Below, in pieces: positions 1 to 7,154 of a stretch of 12,775 nucleotides of DNA; within the stretch, counting starts at the first letter, position 1; each line of letters begins with the position of its first letter. The stretch is from an uncultured Clostridia bacterium (GTDB lineage: Bacteria > Bacillota > Clostridia > Christensenellales > Aristaeellaceae). The stretch is taken from NCBI GenBank assembly GCA_934647145.1, contig CAKUFB010000053.1, forward strand, positions 1 through 12,775. Direction: 5' to 3'. The translations under genes were made by a program, and so were the position numbers. The notes beneath the pieces are model-generated. The model saw only the letters and a list, made by a program, of their open reading frames with translations. It did no database searches and had not been told where the DNA came from.

Positions 1-2046
1 TCAGAACCTCGCCGCGGTCGCGGTTTCGGGTGCGACGGTCACCTCGATCGTCTGGCCGTCATCGGAAGTGATGCGGGTCGTCTGAGCCTGGTCGGTGTAA
101 TTCCATAGGGTAAAGCCCAGCTCGTCTTTCGCGCTGCGCCAGCCCTTGACCAGCACGCAGGGGTTGGAGGCCGTGAAGCCGTCTGTATCGACGAAGCGAC
201 CCTCGTGCACGAACTCGGCGTACTCGGTGGAGACGGCGTTGAGCTGTTTGAGGTAGGCGGCGTAGTTCGGGATATCCTTGAGGGAACCACAGCAGCGCCA
301 GATGGTCATGTCGAAGCGCAGGCCGAGCAGGAAGGAGTAGCCGGCATAGGCGCGGTAGTGATTCTCGTCCTCGCCGCACTCGCGGTTGGTCATGACCAGC
401 TCGGGGAAGGTGTAGCGGTACATCTCGCGCAGGGTCGAGTCCTGCTTCCACGCGTCGGGATTTTCCTTATAGGAAGTGGGATCCATATAGCGCCGTTCCG
501 GATGGGTGGCGTGACCCTGTGCGGCGTCCATGCTCATGCCGTAGACGTCCACATTGTGCTCCATCAGGATGACCTTGTCTTCGCCGTAGCTCCTGACCAC
601 CCTGCGCAGCTCGGCGAACAGGCGCGCCTTGCTTTCATTGGCCTGAGAGGGCTTTTTATGGGTGTGGTTCCTGGCGTAGCAGAAGAAGGGCTCCAGGCCG
701 CCCAGGTCGTAGAGCACGCCGTCCGCGCCCAGCTCCATGCACTGCCGGGCCGCCCAGATCATCTTTTTCTGCCACAGCTCGCTGCCCGGGCAGGCGCGGT
801 ACATGGGCATGGGCGGGTTGCCGATCTTGCGGTAGGTGCCCTCGCCGCAGTAGGTTTCGGCAAAGGGAATGTCCAGACCCCAGATCGACTTCATGGTCGC
901 CTCGGCGCCGCCCTCCTTGAGGTAGAAGTCGCTGCGGTAGTCGATCAGCGAGTAGCTCAGGAACATGAGCACCCTGCCGCCCTTTTTGTGTACGTATTCG
1001 ATGCCCTCGCGCAGCTTTTCCTCGCCGCCCATGCGGTCATCGACGATATAGTCGGGCCACATCCGGGCGAAGCCGCCCTTTTCCCAGCCCAGCAGGAACA
1101 GCGTGTCGAAGCCGTTTTCCTCCAGCTCGTCGTACAGCGCGGGGATCTGGCTGTAGTCCCAGTTGATTTCACAGTGGTGCTGCTTCATGATGACGCGCAG
1201 CCAGCCCTTGAAATCCTGGCACCATTTGGGGCGGTCGGGCGCGATAAAGCCGCCTTCTTTGTCCATCCAGGCGCGGTACATCCTCGCGCCGGCGTGCCAG
1301 TCGCCCAGATGGGGCTTAAACACCAGCGGCGCGCCCGTCCATTTCTCGCCCTTTTCCAGCATTGGATAGCGGATGAAGCCCATTCTCAGCAGGTTGAGCT
1401 TCACGTCGCGCTCGACGTGCAGGCACAGCGCCTGATGATCCGCGTCCTCGGAGGCGCAGTACAGGCCCTCGCCTTCATTATACCAGTCGTACCACTGCAT
1501 CGAGCAGCGGCCGTACAGCGCGTCCATGTCGGTGTGGAACTGGTCGTGCCGCTCGTACTTGCGGAAGCCCGCGTAGGTGGACAGGTCGTTATAGGCGGGA
1601 TTTCTGACCTTCTTGCCCAGGTCGTCCGGCCAGGCGATGTAGTCGTTTTCCGGCGTGCCGGACAGCGAGCGCAGCCCGGCGACCGGGGTCAGCTGCAGCT
1701 CGATGAGCTTCGCCCGCTCGTCATGGTTTTCGGCCTCGGCCACGACGGTCAGCCCCTCGTCGGTCATCGCAAAATGCAGCCTGAGCGCGAAATTCACCTG
1801 CCGTCCGTCGCCCCTGAGCGAGTCGTAGGTCAGGGTGAAGCCGTTTTCCTCCTCGGTGCGGGTAAAGGCCTGGCCCTGCGCCCAGATCGGGATCTCGACC
1901 CGCTCTGTGCCCTCGGAATAGATGATCTTCCAGATGTCCGCCGGTTCATAGACGTATTCGTGGCAGGTCAGCCGGTTATAGACCGAAACCGCCTGTCCGT
2001 GTTCGTTGAGCGCGTAGCGCATGGTTTTTCCCTGCAGCGTCTTCAT
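1..2046 (-). CDS. DUF6259-like glycoside hydrolase (cytoplasmic)
   Basis: This 681-residue protein reads as a glycoside hydrolase of the DUF6259 type. An N-terminal beta-sandwich region (about residues 1-250) is followed by an alpha-galactosidase-like TIM barrel (about 270-600) and a short C-terminal beta domain. The barrel carries GWEKGG, a strand ending in LYDLGG (D447) and LMEHN (E496); acidic residues at barrel strand ends are candidate catalytic groups, but the assignment is inferred. There is no signal peptide or membrane segment, so it should act on imported oligosaccharide or glycoside. The start at 2046 is supported by AGGAGG 5 nt upstream and by a promoter further up; the stop is the first three bases of the window. 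It is divergent from the isomerase gene, so it probably belongs to the same carbohydrate locus. The substrate is unknown. The family assignment rests on remembered sequence style and could be a related GH36/GH31-like group. Confidence 0.7.
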   Translation of the reverse strand: MKTLQGKTMRYALNEHGQAVSVYNRLTCHEYVYEPADIWKIIYSEGTERVEIPIWAQGQAFTRTEEENGFTLTYDSLRGDGRQVNFALRLHFAMTDEGLTVVAEAENHDERAKLIELQLTPVAGLRSLSGTPENDYIAWPDDLGKKVRNPAYNDLSTYAGFRKYERHDQFHTDMDALYGRCSMQWYDWYNEGEGLYCASEDADHQALCLHVERDVKLNLLRMGFIRYPMLEKGEKWTGAPLVFKPHLGDWHAGARMYRAWMDKEGGFIAPDRPKWCQDFKGWLRVIMKQHHCEINWDYSQIPALYDELEENGFDTLFLLGWEKGGFARMWPDYIVDDRMGGEEKLREGIEYVHKKGGRVLMFLSYSLIDYRSDFYLKEGGAEATMKSIWGLDIPFAETYCGEGTYRKIGNPPMPMYRACPGSELWQKKMIWAARQCMELGADGVLYDLGGLEPFFCYARNHTHKKPSQANESKARLFAELRRVVRSYGEDKVILMEHNVDVYGMSMDAAQGHATHPERRYMDPTSYKENPDAWKQDSTLREMYRYTFPELVMTNRECGEDENHYRAYAGYSFLLGLRFDMTIWRCCGSLKDIPNYAAYLKQLNAVSTEYAEFVHEGRFVDTDGFTASNPCVLVKGWRSAKDELGFTLWNYTDQAQTTRITSDDGQTIEVTVAPETATAARF

Positions 2047-2082
2047 GTCATCCTCCTCGTGTCCTGTTGATTCTGCGTCTTT

Positions 2083-2111
2083 ATTTTAACCCGGCCCAGC
2101 GCAAAAAGCAA
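2083..2111 (-). promoter_or_regulatory. Sigma-A promoter of the minus-strand glycoside hydrolase
   Basis: On the minus strand TTGCTT (2106-2111) is followed after exactly 17 nt by TAAAAT (2083-2088). The -10 element lies about 37 nt ahead of the start codon at 2046, leaving a short leader with the AGGAGG site. It faces away from the isomerase promoter in the same gap. Confidence 0.7.
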
Positions 2112-2152
2112 GAGGGATTCGAAATAATTCAGCAGAAGTATTTTTGGATTTT

Positions 2153-2174
2153 GAAAGTTTTTTATTGCACTTTC
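2153..2174. promoter_or_regulatory. Inverted repeat, candidate operator over the isomerase -35
   Basis: GAAAGT (2153-2158) and ACTTTC (2169-2174) are perfect inverted 6-mers separated by 10 nt, one helical turn between half-sites. The right half overlaps the -35 box of the plus-strand promoter. A further ACTTTC copy lies at 2205-2210, downstream of the -10. The position suits a repressor or activator site for the sugar locus. No cognate regulator gene sits next to it in the window, and a chance match in an AT-rich gap is possible. Confidence 0.4.
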
Positions 2175-2193
2175 GCCCCGATTGTGCTATAGT
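2165..2193 (+). promoter_or_regulatory. Sigma-A promoter of the sugar isomerase gene
   Basis: TTGCAC (2165-2170) and TATAGT (2188-2193) are spaced by 17 nt, with an extended -10 TG at 2185-2186. Transcription should begin near 2200, giving a leader of about 30 nt that holds AGGAGG at 2216-2221. Confidence 0.75.
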
Positions 2194-2230
2194 ATCTGCA
2201 GAAAACTTTCACTTCAGGAGGATACATACT

Positions 2231-3661
2231 ATGCTGGATATTAAACGCAAGCCGAAAATGGGTCTGTTCCTGCTCGCGCCCGAGCGCTTCACCAAGCTGG
2301 GCGAGGGCACCGCGCGCGGCTCCTACCTCGAGCGCAAGCGGTGCGAGGCCGAGTGGATGGTCGAGTCCTGCAAGACCATCGCCGACGTGACCTTCACCGG
2401 CGTGACCTACAACGCGGACGACGTGCGCCGCGCCATCGACGCGTTCGTGGGGGCGAAGGTGGACTACGTGCTGGCCATCTACCTGTCCTGGGCCGAGGAC
2501 TTCCACTGGATTCGCTTCCTGCGCGACATGCCCCCCTGCCCCATCCTGTTCATGCACCGCATGCGCGACCGGATCGAGCTGGGCGACACCCACGACGACG
2601 ACGAGTTCGCCGAGTACCTGTGCTGCGGCGGCCTGGTCGGCTCGCTCGAGGCCAGCGGCTCCGCCACCCGCTTTAACCGCCCGATGATGGCCCGCGCCAT
2701 CGGCACCTGGGACGACGTGATCAGGCGCGCGAAGACCTTCGGCAACGCCGCCCGCGCCCGCGCCCTGCTCAAGGACGGCACCTTCGGCCTGCTGGCCAGC
2801 TACAACGAGGTCATGTGGAGCACCTACGTCGACCCGTACTCCGTGTTCCAGCAGCTGGGCCCGGAGCTGCGCTTCCTGTCGATCGCCGAGCTGACCGAGT
2901 ACATTTCGGCGGTCTCGGTCGAGGAGGCGACCGCCGTCAAGAACGAAATCGCCTCGAAATACGAGGTGCTGCCCAATGTGGACGACGTGAAGTTCCTGGC
3001 CTCCGTGCGCGCGACGATGGGCATGGAGCGCATGGCCGAGGCGTATAACCTCGACCTGCTGGTACTCAACGACATCGACACGATGATGTTCAAGTACGTC
3101 GGCCTGCGCCCCGGCTTCTGGCCCACCCCCGCCTGCAAGGGCACGATGGTGGTGCCCGAGGGCGACGTGGGCAGCGGCGTGGCCTGCTACCTGCTCAAGC
3201 TGCTGACCGGCAGTCAGGTCAACTACATCGAGCCCTTCCACATCGACAAGCCCACCGACACCTTCGAGGGCGGTCACGCCGGCCCCAACGACTACACCGA
3301 CCCGCGCGGCAGGTGCAAGATTTCCTCCGACGTGCGCTTCGCCAAGACCAAGTGGAAGTACGCCGGCGCGCCGTTTGCCTGGTACACCTTCCCGGCCGGC
3401 GAAAAGACCATGCTGCACTGCTCGCAGCAGACCGGCAGGTTCCAGCTGGTCTCCACCCGCGTCGAGGCGCTGCCCACCGAGCATCACCTGGCCACCTACT
3501 CTCACAGCCGCTTCCGCCCGATCGGGGAGAGCTGCGAGGAGCTGTTCGGCAAGCTGCTGAACATCGGCGTGACCCAGCACTACGGCATCGTCGACGGCGA
3601 CTGCCAGGCCGCCCTGCGCGACTTCGCCATGATGATGAACTTTGAATACACCGAGGTATAA
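2231..3661 (+). CDS. L-arabinose/L-fucose isomerase-family sugar isomerase
   Basis: This 476-residue protein belongs to the metal-dependent AraA/FucI ketol isomerase superfamily, which interconverts aldoses and ketoses. All four metal-site residues known from E. coli AraA (E306, E333, H350, H450) have counterparts at nearly the same numbers: E310 in PEGDVGSG, E334 in YIEPFHID, H349 in EGGHAGPND and H450 in TQHYG. The catalytic site therefore looks intact. The rest of the sequence does not look like a canonical AraA, and no araB or araD is nearby, so the natural sugar may not be L-arabinose. The start at 2231 is chosen because AGGAGG at 2216-2221 lies 9 nt upstream and the promoter at 2165-2193 would fall inside any longer reading. 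It is the first plus-strand gene of the sugar locus and is followed by a strong terminator. Confidence 0.85.
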   Translation: MLDIKRKPKMGLFLLAPERFTKLGEGTARGSYLERKRCEAEWMVESCKTIADVTFTGVTYNADDVRRAIDAFVGAKVDYVLAIYLSWAEDFHWIRFLRDMPPCPILFMHRMRDRIELGDTHDDDEFAEYLCCGGLVGSLEASGSATRFNRPMMARAIGTWDDVIRRAKTFGNAARARALLKDGTFGLLASYNEVMWSTYVDPYSVFQQLGPELRFLSIAELTEYISAVSVEEATAVKNEIASKYEVLPNVDDVKFLASVRATMGMERMAEAYNLDLLVLNDIDTMMFKYVGLRPGFWPTPACKGTMVVPEGDVGSGVACYLLKLLTGSQVNYIEPFHIDKPTDTFEGGHAGPNDYTDPRGRCKISSDVRFAKTKWKYAGAPFAWYTFPAGEKTMLHCSQQTGRFQLVSTRVEALPTEHHLATYSHSRFRPIGESCEELFGKLLNIGVTQHYGIVDGDCQAALRDFAMMMNFEYTEV

Positions 3662-3674
3662 TCTTCGACCCCGT

Positions 3675-3709
3675 GCCGGAGAGGGACGCTCTCCCTCCCC
3701 GGCGTTTTT
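3675..3709 (+). terminator. Intrinsic terminator after the isomerase gene
   Basis: A stem of 12 positions (3675-3686 with 3692-3703) has a single A-C mismatch and a 5-nt loop, and is followed by G and five T residues (3705-3709). It begins 14 nt after the isomerase stop and lies 50 nt ahead of the next gene. I see no convincing promoter between it and that gene, so it may act as a partial terminator that lowers downstream expression. Confidence 0.85.
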
Positions 3710-3760
3710 CCGCTTTCCAATGAACGCGGGCGAATGCCGCCTGCCGAAAGGAGTCAATCG

Positions 3761-5578
3761 ATGGATTATCAGGAATACCGCAGGCGCGTCTGGGGCTGCT
3801 ACACCGGCAAGGCGGTGGGCGGCACGCTGGGCATGCCGTTTGAGGGCGACCTGTCCACGCGCCGCCTGACCGGCTACGAGCCCGATCCGACCGAGATGCT
3901 GCCCAACGACGACCTCGACCTGCAGATCATCGACCTGGAGATCGTGCGCAGGTACGGCCTGCCGGTCAACCGGTATCACCTCTCGACGATGTGGAATCAC
4001 CTGCAGGACGCCGGCCCGGACGAGTACGGCGCGGCGCGCTGGAACGTGGCGCTGGGGCGGCTGGCTCCGCTGTCCGGCTATTTCTGCAACAAGTTTTACG
4101 CGGGCATGGGCGCGGCGATCCGCAGCGAGCTGTGGGCCTGCCTGGCCCCGGGCGATCCGGAGCTGGCGGTGCGGCTGGCGCGCGAGGACGCCTGCACCGA
4201 CCATTACGCCGACGGCCTACACGCCTGCCTGTTCCTGACCGCGGTGGAGAGCGCCGCGTTCGCGGAGAGCGACCTGCATAAGCTCGTGGAGACCGGGCTA
4301 CGCTTCCTGCCCGAGGACTGCCGCCTGGCCAGGGGGCTGCGGGACAGCTTCTCCTACTGGGCGGAGACGCGCGACCCCTACGCCGCCCGCGAGCTGCTGC
4401 TGCGCGACTATTACGTGCAGAACTGGACGGACGTGACCATCAACCTGTGCCTGATCCTGATCTCCTGGCTGGCCTCGGAGGGCGACTTCAGCCGCGCCAT
4501 CTGCATCGCGGCCGGCCTGGGCTATGACACCGACTGCACCGCCGCCACGCTGGGCTCGATCCTGGGCATCATCCACCCGGAGGCGATCACCGAAAACTGG
4601 CTGCGCCCGATCGGGGACAAGCTGGTGCTTTCCTCGAGCATCATGGGCCTGCATGAGCCGGAGACCATTGGCGAGTTCAGCGACCTGGTGGCCGCGACGG
4701 CCGCGCAGGCGCTCGAATACTACGGCTCGGCGGTGCGCCTGACCGGCCTGCCCGAGGGGGAGGACGCACTGCCGCCCATGCACGCGCCCTGGACGAGCGA
4801 CACGCACGCCGCGGACGAGATGGACTGCCCGCACGAATCGCTGCTGGCCGTCACCCCGCTGTGCGCGCGGCTGATCTATCCCGAGGAGGTATCGCTCGCG
4901 CCGAAGACCGAGGGCGTGTTCCGCCTGGCGCTGCGCAATCCCTGCGATGCGCCCCTGCGCGGCCGGTTCACGCTGAGCGTGCCGGAGGGCTGGCTGGTCG
5001 AGCCGAGGGGCTTCGACTTTTCCCTCTCCCCCGCCCAGAGCGAGCAGTTCTGCTTCTGCGTCGTGCCGGGCGAGATGGCCAAGCGCCGCGCGCGCAGCAA
5101 CCCCATTGACTTTGACTTTACGCTGGAAAGCGGCGTGCGCTTCAGCGTGACGGGCGACCTGCCCGTGACCATCCCGTGGCTGCGCACCAACCTGGACACC
5201 GGCAAGACGGAGGTCGTCGAGGCGCACGCGGTGTTCCAGGCGGTGCCCGAGGGACACTACCTGTACAGAACCGCGCTCAAGGCCAATGTGAACATGCCGG
5301 TGAAGCTGGGCGCGATGTCCGAGCACGCGCTGAAGGTGCGCATGAACGGCGAAGAGGTGCTCGTCACCGACGGCAGCTTCTACGTGCCCGCCTATCACCG
5401 CGGCAAGACCACCGTCGATCTGACCACCATCAAGGGACACGGCGGCTGGAACCAGGTCGAAATCGAGGTGCTGCCCGGCGCGCCCGGCGAGCTCTTCTTC
5501 GGCCTGGCCCGCCCGCACAACTGCTGCGAATGGCTCCAGGGCGCCGAGTACAGTCTCGCGCCGCTGGGGGAACGGTAG
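3761..5578 (+). CDS. ADP-ribosylglycohydrolase-fold protein with C-terminal beta domains
   Basis: The 605-residue protein starts with an ADP-ribosylglycohydrolase (DraG/ARH) domain, about residues 5-320. GCYTGKAVGGTLGMPFEGD matches the family's N-terminal glycine motif. NDD at 49-51 takes the place of the usual TDD metal motif, and YDTDCTAA at 255-262 (D256, D258) matches the second metal-ligand motif. Residues about 371-470 look like an Ig-like/NEW3-type beta domain, and about 475-605 like a further beta-sandwich, possibly carbohydrate-binding. No signal peptide is seen. Classical members remove ADP-ribose from proteins, but its place between a sugar isomerase and a glycosidase suggests an N- or O-glycoside substrate; this is inference. 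The start at 3761 has AAAGGAG 7 nt upstream (3747-3753); an upstream in-frame ATG at 3734 lacks this. Family confidence is high, function low. Confidence 0.85.
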   Translation: MDYQEYRRRVWGCYTGKAVGGTLGMPFEGDLSTRRLTGYEPDPTEMLPNDDLDLQIIDLEIVRRYGLPVNRYHLSTMWNHLQDAGPDEYGAARWNVALGRLAPLSGYFCNKFYAGMGAAIRSELWACLAPGDPELAVRLAREDACTDHYADGLHACLFLTAVESAAFAESDLHKLVETGLRFLPEDCRLARGLRDSFSYWAETRDPYAARELLLRDYYVQNWTDVTINLCLILISWLASEGDFSRAICIAAGLGYDTDCTAATLGSILGIIHPEAITENWLRPIGDKLVLSSSIMGLHEPETIGEFSDLVAATAAQALEYYGSAVRLTGLPEGEDALPPMHAPWTSDTHAADEMDCPHESLLAVTPLCARLIYPEEVSLAPKTEGVFRLALRNPCDAPLRGRFTLSVPEGWLVEPRGFDFSLSPAQSEQFCFCVVPGEMAKRRARSNPIDFDFTLESGVRFSVTGDLPVTIPWLRTNLDTGKTEVVEAHAVFQAVPEGHYLYRTALKANVNMPVKLGAMSEHALKVRMNGEEVLVTDGSFYVPAYHRGKTTVDLTTIKGHGGWNQVEIEVLPGAPGELFFGLARPHNCCEWLQGAEYSLAPLGER

Positions 5579-5586
5579 GGAACGTT

Positions 5587-5620
5587 CGAGAGGCGGCCTT
5601 TCTAAGAAAGGCCCCTCTCG
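5587..5620 (+). repeat. Long intergenic hairpin, possible interspersed repeat
   Basis: CGAGAGG (5587-5593) pairs with CCTCTCG (5614-5620), and GGCCTTTCT (5595-5603) with AGAAAGGCC (5605-5613), with one bulged C at 5594. The arms nearly meet, so the real loop is about 5 nt. No T-run follows on either strand, so it is not a standard terminator. It lies 8 nt after the ADP-ribosylglycohydrolase-type gene and 95 nt before the next start. The stem followed by CTCGAG resembles hairpin repeats scattered between genes in gut Clostridia; that resemblance is from memory. Confidence 0.55.
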
Positions 5621-5715
5621 AGCTCTCCCGGAAAGTACTATGATCCACGAAATGGAAAAGATAAGAGAAATGTAGGTCTCCGAATGAAGTGTTGGAGTAA
5701 TGGAGGAATCGGAAA

Positions 5716-7128
5716 ATGGAACGACTGAAGAAAATCGGCGCGGTCGCGCCCAAGTGCGCGTCCGAAATCCGCGAAAGCCGCCTGGGTATCGGCTTTGAGA
5801 AGCTCGACCGCAACGTGTTCGACCCCGAAAAGGCCTATGACAAGCTGAGCAAAATCGGCGTGAAGCTGGTGCGCATCCAGTCCGGCTGGCAGCGCACCGA
5901 GCGGCAGGAGGGCGTGTACGACTTTTCCTGGATCGACTCGATCGTGGACAACCTGATCGCGCGCGGCATGGAGCCGTGGATCGACCTGTGCTACGGAAAC
6001 GACCTGTACACCGATATGGCCAAGACCGTGTTCGGCGCGGTCGGCTGCCCGCCCATCTTCAGCGAGCGCGAGAAGAAGGCCTGGCGCGACTACGTGGCCG
6101 CGCTGGTAACCCACTTCAGGGGGCGCGTGAAGTGGTACGAAATCTGGAATGAGCCGGACGGCCGCCACTGCTGGAAGCACGGCGTGAACGCGACCGAGAC
6201 CGCCTATTTCAACATCGACACGGCCAAGGCGATTAAGGAAGCCGATCCCGAGGCCAAAGCCATCGGCGGCACGCTGTGCGGCATCCGCCTGGACTACTTC
6301 AACGAGATGTTCGAGGCGGGCATGGCCGATTATGTGGACGCGGTGTCCTTCCACCGGTATCGCGCCAACGAGCTGGACTCCGTGAAGGAGATCAGGGCGC
6401 TGCGCGCGCTGATCAACCGCTACAACCCGAGGGTGGAGATCATCCAGGGCGAATCGGGCACGCAGTCCTCGTCCAGGGGCGCGGGCGCGCTGCGCGGCGG
6501 CGCGTGGACCGAGCGCAAGCAGGCCAAGTATCTGCTGCGCCAGCGCGTGGCCGACCTGTCCAGCGAAGTGACCTTCACCTCGCACTTCACCTGCGTGGAC
6601 ATGATCGAGGCGCTCAACGGCACCGTGGGCGACAAAGCGAGCTACCTGGACTACGGCTACTTCGGCGTGCTGCGCGCCGACTTTGACGAGAACGGCTTCT
6701 CGACCGGCGACTATTCCCCCAAGCAGGCCTATTTCGCCTATCAGACGCTGTGCGCGCTGTTCTCGGACAACGCGCGGCCGCTGGAGCTGCCCATCTTCCG
6801 CTCCTGGCGCGACTCGAAGCGCCTGTTCGGAACCGACTATCAGGGCGACGCGCTGATGACCGCCGGCTTTGAGAAGGACGGCGCGTATGCCTTCTGCTAC
6901 TGGTACGCGGCCGATCTGATGACCACCGACTACGAGGGCACGGAGAGCTTCAAGGCCGCCTCGCTGCCCGGCCCGATCCGCCTGATCGACCCGATGGACG
7001 GCAGCGTCTACGAGGTGCCCGAGAGCATGATCGAGGCGCAGGAGAAGGGTCACGGCACGGGTCTGACGCTGCTCAACCTGCCGCTCAGGGACTATCCGCT
7101 GATCCTGACCTTCGGCGATTTCAAGTAA
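5716..7128 (+). CDS. Clan GH-A glycoside hydrolase, GH39-like (beta-xylosidase-like)
   Basis: This 470-residue protein is a (beta/alpha)8 retaining glycosidase. The acid/base glutamate is E146 in EIWNEPDG, the clan GH-A strand-4 signature. The likely nucleophile is E246 in IIQGESGTQ at strand 7, preceded by the sugar-contacting SFHRY. The early LSKIGVKLVRIQSGW and YDFSWID segments are typical of GH39 and related families. Residues about 340-470 form a C-terminal beta domain. No signal peptide is present, so it should hydrolyse imported short substrates. The start at 5716 is set by GGAGG 9 nt upstream (5702-5706). It is followed 26 nt later by the ROK gene, so the two are likely co-transcribed. 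GH39 members include beta-xylosidases and alpha-L-iduronidases; a neighbouring GH-A family cannot be excluded. Confidence 0.8.
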   Translation: MERLKKIGAVAPKCASEIRESRLGIGFEKLDRNVFDPEKAYDKLSKIGVKLVRIQSGWQRTERQEGVYDFSWIDSIVDNLIARGMEPWIDLCYGNDLYTDMAKTVFGAVGCPPIFSEREKKAWRDYVAALVTHFRGRVKWYEIWNEPDGRHCWKHGVNATETAYFNIDTAKAIKEADPEAKAIGGTLCGIRLDYFNEMFEAGMADYVDAVSFHRYRANELDSVKEIRALRALINRYNPRVEIIQGESGTQSSSRGAGALRGGAWTERKQAKYLLRQRVADLSSEVTFTSHFTCVDMIEALNGTVGDKASYLDYGYFGVLRADFDENGFSTGDYSPKQAYFAYQTLCALFSDNARPLELPIFRSWRDSKRLFGTDYQGDALMTAGFEKDGAYAFCYWYAADLMTTDYEGTESFKAASLPGPIRLIDPMDGSVYEVPESMIEAQEKGHGTGLTLLNLPLRDYPLILTFGDFK

Positions 7129-7154
7129 CGGCCGCGATGCCTGAGGAGGATATT

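Noticed and set aside
205..2070. 621-residue plus-strand open frame opposite the DUF6259-like gene
   Set aside because: Low-complexity V/A/H/Q/G-rich composition typical of the complement of a GC-rich gene; no family motif. The opposite strand has a clear protein, promoter and AGGAGG site.
2162..4204. 680-residue minus-strand open frame across the isomerase and the start of the ADP-ribosylglycohydrolase-type gene
   Set aside because: It runs across a strong plus-strand terminator and two well-supported genes, and its sequence is biased H/Q/V/A/G without any domain. It is a codon-bias shadow.
5638..7053. 471-residue minus-strand open frame opposite the GH39-like gene
   Set aside because: It mirrors the real gene and has no recognisable domain; the plus-strand frame has WNEP and GESG catalytic motifs.
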